Assembly (NCBI RefSeq): GCF_051622035.1
Contig: NC_135361.1
Span: forward strand, 29,877,205 to 29,941,204
Direction of reading: 5' to 3'
Length of the DNA: 64,000 bases
Source: Arctopsyche grandis
Taxonomy: Eukaryota; Arthropoda; Insecta; Trichoptera; Hydropsychidae
Part shown: positions 56,964-64,000 of the stretch, piece by piece
Numbering within the stretch: the first letter of the stretch is position 1
How the letters are laid out: each line of letters starts with the position of its first letter
Made by a program: the position numbers and the translations under genes
The notes under the pieces: model-generated
What the model was told of the DNA's origin: nothing
Database searches by the model: none
Seen by the model: only the letters and a program-made list of their open reading frames with translations

Positions 56964-57312
56964 TGTACCGTGGGAACACGAGAGAGAGTATCCACTGTCT
57001 AAGTGCATTCGTGGGTAAAAAATAGATACCCCGGATTAGACCAACGGAACTCAGTAAGGAACAAAGGATACACTAGAGTTCTCATAAGCCCGGGCGAGTG
57101 AGTTTGACTCACCAGAGTATTCTACGTGTCTAGACAATAGACAAATTAATGGATCGGAGAAGCTATGCTGTGCAACTTGTCCTTTATAAGGAAGTACACA
57201 CAGTAGATCAGATTATTCCGGATTGAACGGTGGTTTCGTGTGGACCTCACGAATTATTGAATAAATGCTATGAAGCCTTTCATTTGTATCCAGAACCCAC
57301 CCCTACGCAACA
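56964..57312 (+). mobile_element. Candidate solo LTR
   Basis: 349 bp beginning TGTACCG and ending CTACGCAACA. It is compositionally distinct, with a TATA-like 'ctttataagg' and AATAAA near its 3' third. The flanking 4-mers are GTAG and GTAT. This fits a solo LTR of a Gypsy- or BEL-type element but no second copy or coding lies nearby. Confidence 0.35.
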
Positions 57313-57319
57313 GTATCAA

Positions 57320-60300
57320 TATTAATTAATCATGATTTCGGAAAGCCATCGAATGCTAATATGAAATCTAATAATAAATTAATATATCTGCCGAATATTG
57401 AACGTCTGCTAGTATATTACGGCAATATATTAAAAAGACCTCTTACATTCATTTGGGTTTGAAAGCTTAATAATAATACGTACATACGTAAACAAGCCAT
57501 AAATCTTCTTATGTTTTCTGAATGGACACATTCAAATTAATGCGACATTATGAACAGATTATTTTTATTATTTTGACGGTTGTTTTTCTCAAGAACGAAT
57601 TTATTTTCACGATTACAATTTCATTCCACTTGAATTACTAATTTGATATAGAGCTTTGCTAATTTGATACGACTGGTGTTTCACTTCAAAAACACTTACT
57701 CTCCAACTCAACATGTTTTTGACTTTTGTTCGACCACAAAATTACTACATTCGTCGAAATAATCGGCCAACTGTTAATGATATGATTATATGAAATTATT
57801 CTTATTAAAATAACAAAGCCCAAGTTAGTATACATGTACGTGAAATATTTCTGGGACACTTCCTTTTGTAATATATGATGTAAAATTGTTTGAAAGATAA
57901 GGTTTGTTTTATTTTTTCAGCCAACTGAAAGGGGAGTTTTACTCTTATCTATGCCTTTTCATTTTTATTTCGCTTTGTTTTACATGTTATATGAAGTGTA
58001 TATATATATATATTTTAATACTGAGAGTTCTACTGAATATATTAATATTTTATTTCGATTAATAATAATAATACGAAGCTTAAAATTTCTTATACATACA
58101 TAGAACGGTCGTTATTAGCATGTTCAAAGATCAAGGCAATGAGATAATTAGCCCCCTTTTGGTTTTGATGTAAGAAAATTATATTTACAAAATTATATCA
58201 GTGAAAATTTCTCGCTGATTAGGCTTTTTTGTATACAAATTATATTCTATTATAATATTAGAAGGGCCAATTATCTAATGAATATTCATGGACAAAATAA
58301 TCGCTCACATAAAAATTCATCGAAGGCCCATGGGAAACTCGAGAATAATGACATAAATTGATCGATACGATATTTTTTCTTTGGGTGAAAATAAATATTA
58401 TCATGTCACCAATGTAAATATTTAAACAGGTAAATGAGAAATTTATTACCGATACAACCATTTCTCGTCGTTTGAAATTCAGTTGAAAGCCTTAGCATAC
58501 ATATACACATGAAAATCTAGCCAAATTGCACGGCGTTGCTCGGCCAAATAGAAGTTTGTATATAAATCTTCGTTTATAGCTCAAGCACTATGGGAAAATA
58601 TAGAAAAATACTGCTTTTTAATTCACAATTGAAGGTTTGATTGTCATAACTAGCGTTGCTCAGACAGAAACGACTACTCTTTGACTTTGAAACCTCATAA
58701 TGCAGTTTCCACCAATTTTTCATTCCATCCCCTTTCCCCCTCTCTAGTTAGCTCAGAAGGTTTGTTTTTGAGATTTTGAAAGACACAGAAAGATCTTAAC
58801 ATAGTGTTCTCTTCATTATTCTACCATATTTTGATCTATTTTTTATAGAGCCAATTTCACTGTATCATTTTAATGTCGTTTAAACCGCACTTCGCAATCA
58901 TTCAAGTTGCTTGGAATTTTGTATCTGTTCCAACCCTTCAAAATATGTTAAAATAATCTGACTCCCGTTTTATAGCACATTTAAATAATTAAAGATGCAT
59001 CTGAAATGGAAACGATAAAAACAAAGTGACGAAACCAATACTCCTGAAACTATGATTTAAGTAACACTGAAATAAATAGCCCAAGAAAGAGAAAGTAGCT
59101 TTAATAATAATGGAATTTCTTGAAAGATGCGATGCAGGTAGTGTTTGTTGGTCAAAAGTGGCATAATAAATTTTTCCACGGCTGTATATGTGTATATATG
59201 TATAGATATGCAGATTATATATTAGTTTAGTGTAAAATAATTGTAATTGTATCGTGACTGTTCGTTATTTTATATTACAATGATCTTGTCAATGTCGAGT
59301 ATAATTTTTCATTGTCACTTTCCCGATCTTAATATAAAATTTAATGTTTCTTTTTACTTAACCTTTGTATTCATGCATATATGAAGTAACAATAGATGAC
59401 ACTTTGTAATTGTGAGAAAAATCACGTTTTAATTTTACTAGAAATCCTCTACACACTAAATAATACACATTTTTGCATGCATAAACATTCTAGACTTGGT
59501 TCCTTTTTGAATTCTAAAAAAATGCACCTTATTTACGTGACATTCGTGGCCCGCTATAAATCAATAACATTATAATAATTCCCAAACACACTTCGCATGC
59601 ATACATACGTAACCGATACGTTTGGCAAAGAATACGCTTTTTCGCATGCCAAATCGAATTTTTTCTTTTATACGTAGATATATGTGTTGCCGAAATAAGC
59701 TTGTATTTTATATATAAAGCTCGTTGAGCATTGAGCTTTTACGGGTGGCAATAACCGGCAACTTTAGCACCGCAATGTGGAAAGTTGTTCGTTTCGGGAT
59801 AGAGACTGAGAGCTGCTGCATCCCGTTTTGTTTTAGACGTTCTTCTTCAGCATTATTGGAAACCAAATGGATTGGAACAAGGAAATTGTGCTACGAATTT
59901 TCTAAACGCTCTCACTTTTCCATACGGTTATAATAACGAACCCGGAAAACTTATGATTGATGACCCATCGAAAATTCTATATACATGTACATTTTGATTT
60001 GTTCCAACACCATATGGTCGTATAAAACATTGATTATTAAATTATTTAATATGAGACTTTTTAAAACAACATTGGCCCAGTTGATTATTCATAGTTGAAA
60101 AATGATTTTAAATAGATCTGTTTCAAACAGCAGATATATGTTCTTGAAGAGTGTGGGTAAATTAAACAAATCGCTTTTGTATGTTCATCTGAATGTTATT
60201 CAAATATTTTGGTCTGTACATGAACTTCTGTATTTTTTTTTTTATATTGTATAATGGTAAAAAATATCTAAATTTTAGCTTATATAATCTAATATGTATG

Positions 60301-61495
60301 TTTGTGTGTGGATGTATTTGAATATGTAAAACGTATCAATTTCGTCAAACGCGCTTTTCTTTTTATCTCGGATCACTTTTCCGCGATATAAAGTCAAATA
60401 TTTTAAATTAACCGTCACTTTTTACGACAACGAAAGCTGTTGAGAAACCATCTTGTTTGCGAAAAAGTTCTCATGGGCATGCGTAATGTCAACTTATAAA
60501 AAAATATGAAAAAATTTATATTTAAAAAAATATAGTGGAAAAATTTACGGCTATAGATCAATTTTGATATAAAAAATAGATAATTGACTATGACAAATAT
60601 GAAAATAATACACTTAAACTGATATTCGAACCAAATGAAAATAAAGGCATAGAGAAAATATAATTTTTCTTTATTAAGTTTAGTATTTTGATGGATAGGT
60701 CAGATGTAACACGGTTGAAATATTGCAAAATCATTTAATAATGGAAATGTTTTCAATTTATATAAAATAATAAAATGAAAATTCAATTTTAAAATGTTCC
60801 TATCTGACAGTTGTGGAATCAAAAACAAATGTGAGGCGTTCTGTATTTGAACATGTTGAACTTGCAACGAAAATAAATAGAAAACTTACAAACGTGTGTT
60901 TGCCAAATTACGTGGGGTTTATTTCTATTTTATATGTATATTTTTTATTTTAGTATATTTTTCTTGATTTTCTGAAGCGGTTAACGTAAGCAAACGAGCG
61001 TTTTTGAAGATTTTCTCTTCTGGAAAATATTCATCGATTTTTTTTGTATTTAAAATACGTATAGGTATAATACGTACGAACGGGTTTGTTTAGTTTGGAA
61101 TTCGCACACACGATTTAACCCAAAGTATATGCACTTGAATTGATTAGCTATCACAATGAATGAGATTTTGTGTTCAAATTTGATTATCATACTAAACATA
61201 TCGTTGGCATACTACGAAAATCCATTAACAGACATATGGATGTATGTACTTTGTAAGTAGGTTGCAATTTTCCATTATCTACAATATATTATTATCTACA
61301 TATATAATATCACTAATTTTTTTGTATTAAATTCTAACATTATATTCTAAACTCACCTTTTACAACCACATCAAGATTTTCTTTTTTTTTCGTTTCTTTT
61401 CGTCGACTCGGACTTAATTTACTAGATTATTTTCCATCCCTCCATCTTCTCGCTTGCTTTTTAACTCGCTTGTGAGAAGAAAGCTAGAGTTTAAT
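57320..61495. other. Gene-free AT-rich stretch
   Basis: No recognised coding region. 58508-58550 ('atctagcc' + 'gcacggcgttgctcggcc') looks like a Helitron 3' end on the minus strand. The remaining short frames (58258-58461 minus, 59724-59933 plus) have no domain. 59700-59940 is somewhat more complex. Confidence 0.55.
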
Positions 61496-61499
61496 ACGA

Positions 61500-62310
61500 T
61501 TGTGTGAAATCTGTATGAAGAAAATTACTCTCTAATGATTGAGAAAGTGCTAAAAGCATTTCTTCGTTTCCTGTATAGGAAAGAATATGTGTATTACACA
61601 TGTCTCTCGCCTACTCCTTTCCTTTTGGGCATGCTTGGGTATAATTCTTTTGAACTTCGGAGAAACTTCTCATTGATTCGTTTTGTTCTCCAGCTTATAT
61701 GTGGTAATACGTTATGCTCTTCATTGCTGGAACAGTTGGGGCTTTATGTTCCTAATAATTATGTGCGTGGTAGACATCATCATTTGATGGTTGTACCTCC
61801 TGCCCGCACAGTTCTTAATCGGATAGCTTATATTCCAAGAGCTATCCGACTTCTCAATAAAATCTTTGCTGCTGAGCCTCAATGTGTTATTTTCCACCTC
61901 AGTGAGCGTAGGTTATTGGAGATTATTTTAACCTATTTGTCTGGTAGCTTGCGCTCATCATCATTTTCATAATTGAATGTAATGTAAAAGTGTAATTTTG
62001 ATCTTCTCTCTTCAATTTGGGCTTCGCAGGGATGTTTTGTATTTGAAACTGGTTTTTATATATTGATGTTGGCTATAGGTGTAAGACATTCTCTAATTTG
62101 TATTTTATTATTTGATATTTTTACTTATCTGCTTTTTTGTTTTTTATGATTACGTATAAATGTATTTTTTGTCTGTGTATATATGTATGTATATATTTTT
62201 ATTTTTCTCATCTCTCTGTATTTTTTTGACCATTGTGGCGCATTTTCGACTCCTGTAATGCCACAATGATTAAATAATATTCTTAAATAAATCATTCCGG
62301 ATAAAAACGA
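61500..62310 (+). pseudogene. 5'-truncated LINE, ORF2 C terminus and 3' end
   Basis: A 145-codon frame (61535-61972) reads MIEKVLKAFLRFLYRKEY, PTPFLLGMLGYNSFELRR and PPARTVLNRIAYIPRAIRLL. It aligns with the last fifth of the intact ORF2 and with the copy at 42830. The 3' UTR ends in a hairpin (62231-62268) followed by ATTAAATAATATTC and AAATAAATC. Low damage suggests a fairly young insertion. Confidence 0.88.
62231..62268 (+). other. LINE 3' stem-loop
   Basis: CATTGTGGC pairs perfectly with GCCACAATG around the 20-nt loop GCATTTTCGACTCCTGTAAT. Loop ends match those of the SINE tail (GCATT ... CTGT). Confidence 0.85.
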
Positions 62311-64000
62311 CCAAATAATTTTATATACCTATGCATATGTTTATAAATGGTTAGAAAATTATTCTTAGATACCAAAATCATTCAGACTAATTCATTCAAA
62401 GTAATGATTTATGCAGATAATGGATTTTGAATATATGTATGCCATGCCAATCATATTTATAAAATGTTTTACTTTATATTAAATGTTAACGATATATTGA
62501 ATAAAATAAATTAATATTAGTAAAAATAAATTTTCCACACTTAATATATTATATTAATTAAATAAATGAGTATACTTAAGATGTGATTTTTTTAAATATA
62601 CCCATTGTTTGAAAATTCGAAACTTCTTGTTAAAATTGAAATATAAGTTCTGTATTCACCAGTATATGAATTTCTTTTACTTATTGTATTTCTTATATTT
62701 TTATAGAATTTACACAGTATATTTTTATTTTATACCCACGGACCGAATTTTGGTTTCAGTCGTACATATTTCACCCCTCATAAGTAAAGTTTATATTTTC
62801 GAAGAGTTAATCTTCGGCTTATCCCGACCCTGAGAACTTTGCGGAATTGAACGAAGAATAAACTTCAAAGAGTCGGTTTTCCAGCATGCGGATGATTCAT
62901 CTCGAATACCAGAGTGCGATTCACTTTAGCGAAACGAGAGTGAATTCGCGGAAAATATTGAAAATTCCTCGCATCTCATTGGAAAGCGGAGGAAAAGCCG
63001 CGTCCATCCACTCTCTCGTCTCAGCGACGAATTTAATTTATTTTTATTTTGTCTTAAATAATAAAAGCGGCCGGAAAAAAATGTTTTCCTGTTTTCGACA
63101 AAGCTATACAGTGTCCTTGCGGGTAGGCTCTTAATGAAATTTCGCACCGCAAAATCAAAAACAAATTTGGTATGCGGCGGAAAATTTGAGCCCGCTAAAT
63201 GTTAAACGTATTATGTTCCCATTTAAAGCTCGACGAGGACAAAGTGAGACGATTAAATTCATACATGCGTCTACCTACATATACATATTTATGTATTTTC
63301 GAGTGGACTTGGCCCACTTCAGTGCTCTACGAATGACATAACACATTGATTATTCAGGGTCGGTTTATATGAATTTTTTCCGTCGGAAAATGCTTCATCA
63401 ATATATCGGTGTAAGCTTTACCTTGCGTCCCTTCCGAAATTATAATCTTATCTTCGGATACGAGCTTTTGCTTTATTGACATGGGTTAATAATTTATCAA
63501 TAAACACACCTACGCATGTATTGTATCCTTATATTAATTATAGCAGTACATATAATAATCAGAAATATATTAGAATTATTACATTAAATTTGGAAATATT
63601 TATCTATTGGCGAAAAATTTAGGGCTGACCGGCGTTTTTCGGGCTATTGAACGTTGGAATACTAAAATACATAAAAGATATTGCTTCAAATTTGGTGGCT
63701 CTAAATTGAAAACTGTACATTTGTATAGTACAAATAAAAAAACATTCATCGGCAATGTTTATTCTGGTTATTTCGGACAGTACAAAATTTAATGTTTATA
63801 AATCGAAAATTGTAACAGACAAAAATATTCATATTTATATGCCAAATTTTGTCAAAATAATTAAAACTTTGTTTTCCCATTTAATATTTTAAGCTCGTCA
63901 TATATAAAACATATACATAAAGTTAATACAAAGAAAATAAAGGGCCAAGCCTCATTTCCCGTTGACGTAAGTTATACAAAAGCAAACGTCAATCATATTA
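62311..64000. other. No gene; complex patch
   Basis: 62830-63220 is GC-richer with overlapping open frames on both strands (82 and 73 codons) that show no domain and GGAAAA/TTTTCC words like other patches. A 61-codon Lys/Tyr-rich frame at 63607-63792 is not recognised and starts with TTG. The rest is AT-rich. Confidence 0.45.

Overview
This is a stretch of an insect (at least arthropod) nuclear genome. It is AT-rich and full of TATG/TA microsatellites. It carries non-LTR retrotransposons, tRNA-headed SINEs and Helitron, hAT and piggyBac-like debris, plus one multi-exon gene with short introns and GT-AG splice sites. A CLIP domain in that gene points to arthropods, and mostly to insects; the order cannot be told from the sequence. 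There are no bacterial operons, rRNA genes, canonical tRNA genes or CRISPR arrays.

Layout. 1-33.6 kb is gene-free: AT-rich background, repeats, and a few islands of more complex sequence (about 18.4-18.8, 20.4-20.8, 22.5-23.0, 24.6-24.8 and 30.95-31.45 kb). 33.6-38.1 kb holds the only host gene recognised. 38.1-52 kb is again repeats and background. 52.1-56.3 kb is one nearly complete, apparently intact two-ORF LINE of the Jockey/CR1 superfamily. It sits inside a Helitron-like repeat whose uninterrupted relative lies at 9.3-9.86 kb. 57.3-64 kb is mostly unique AT-rich DNA with one more LINE 3' fragment at 61.5-62.3 kb.

The host gene. Thirteen exons on the + strand (33627-38100) join in one frame with consensus splice sites to give 687 codons: signal peptide, six-cysteine CLIP domain, sushi-like module, then BTB, BACK and a Kelch propeller. 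CLIP and sushi modules belong to secreted immune proteases; BTB-BACK-Kelch proteins are normally intracellular Cullin-3 adaptors. Either this is a real chimera made by phase-1 exon shuffling, or a CLIP-sushi fragment lies directly upstream of a BTB-Kelch gene. The BTB-BACK-Kelch half is secure; the fusion is an inference from splice phase.

The repeats as a system. Four LINEs (27.1, 42.7, 56.2 and 62.2 kb) end in a stem-loop. Their stems differ in sequence but stay paired, and their loops are alike (GC-W-TT ... CTGT). About ten SINE copies end in a hairpin with the same loop motif. The SINEs have two unrelated tRNA-like heads, a shared central core and this shared tail. This suggests that the tail hairpin is the RNA feature recognised by the LINE reverse transcriptases and borrowed by the SINEs.
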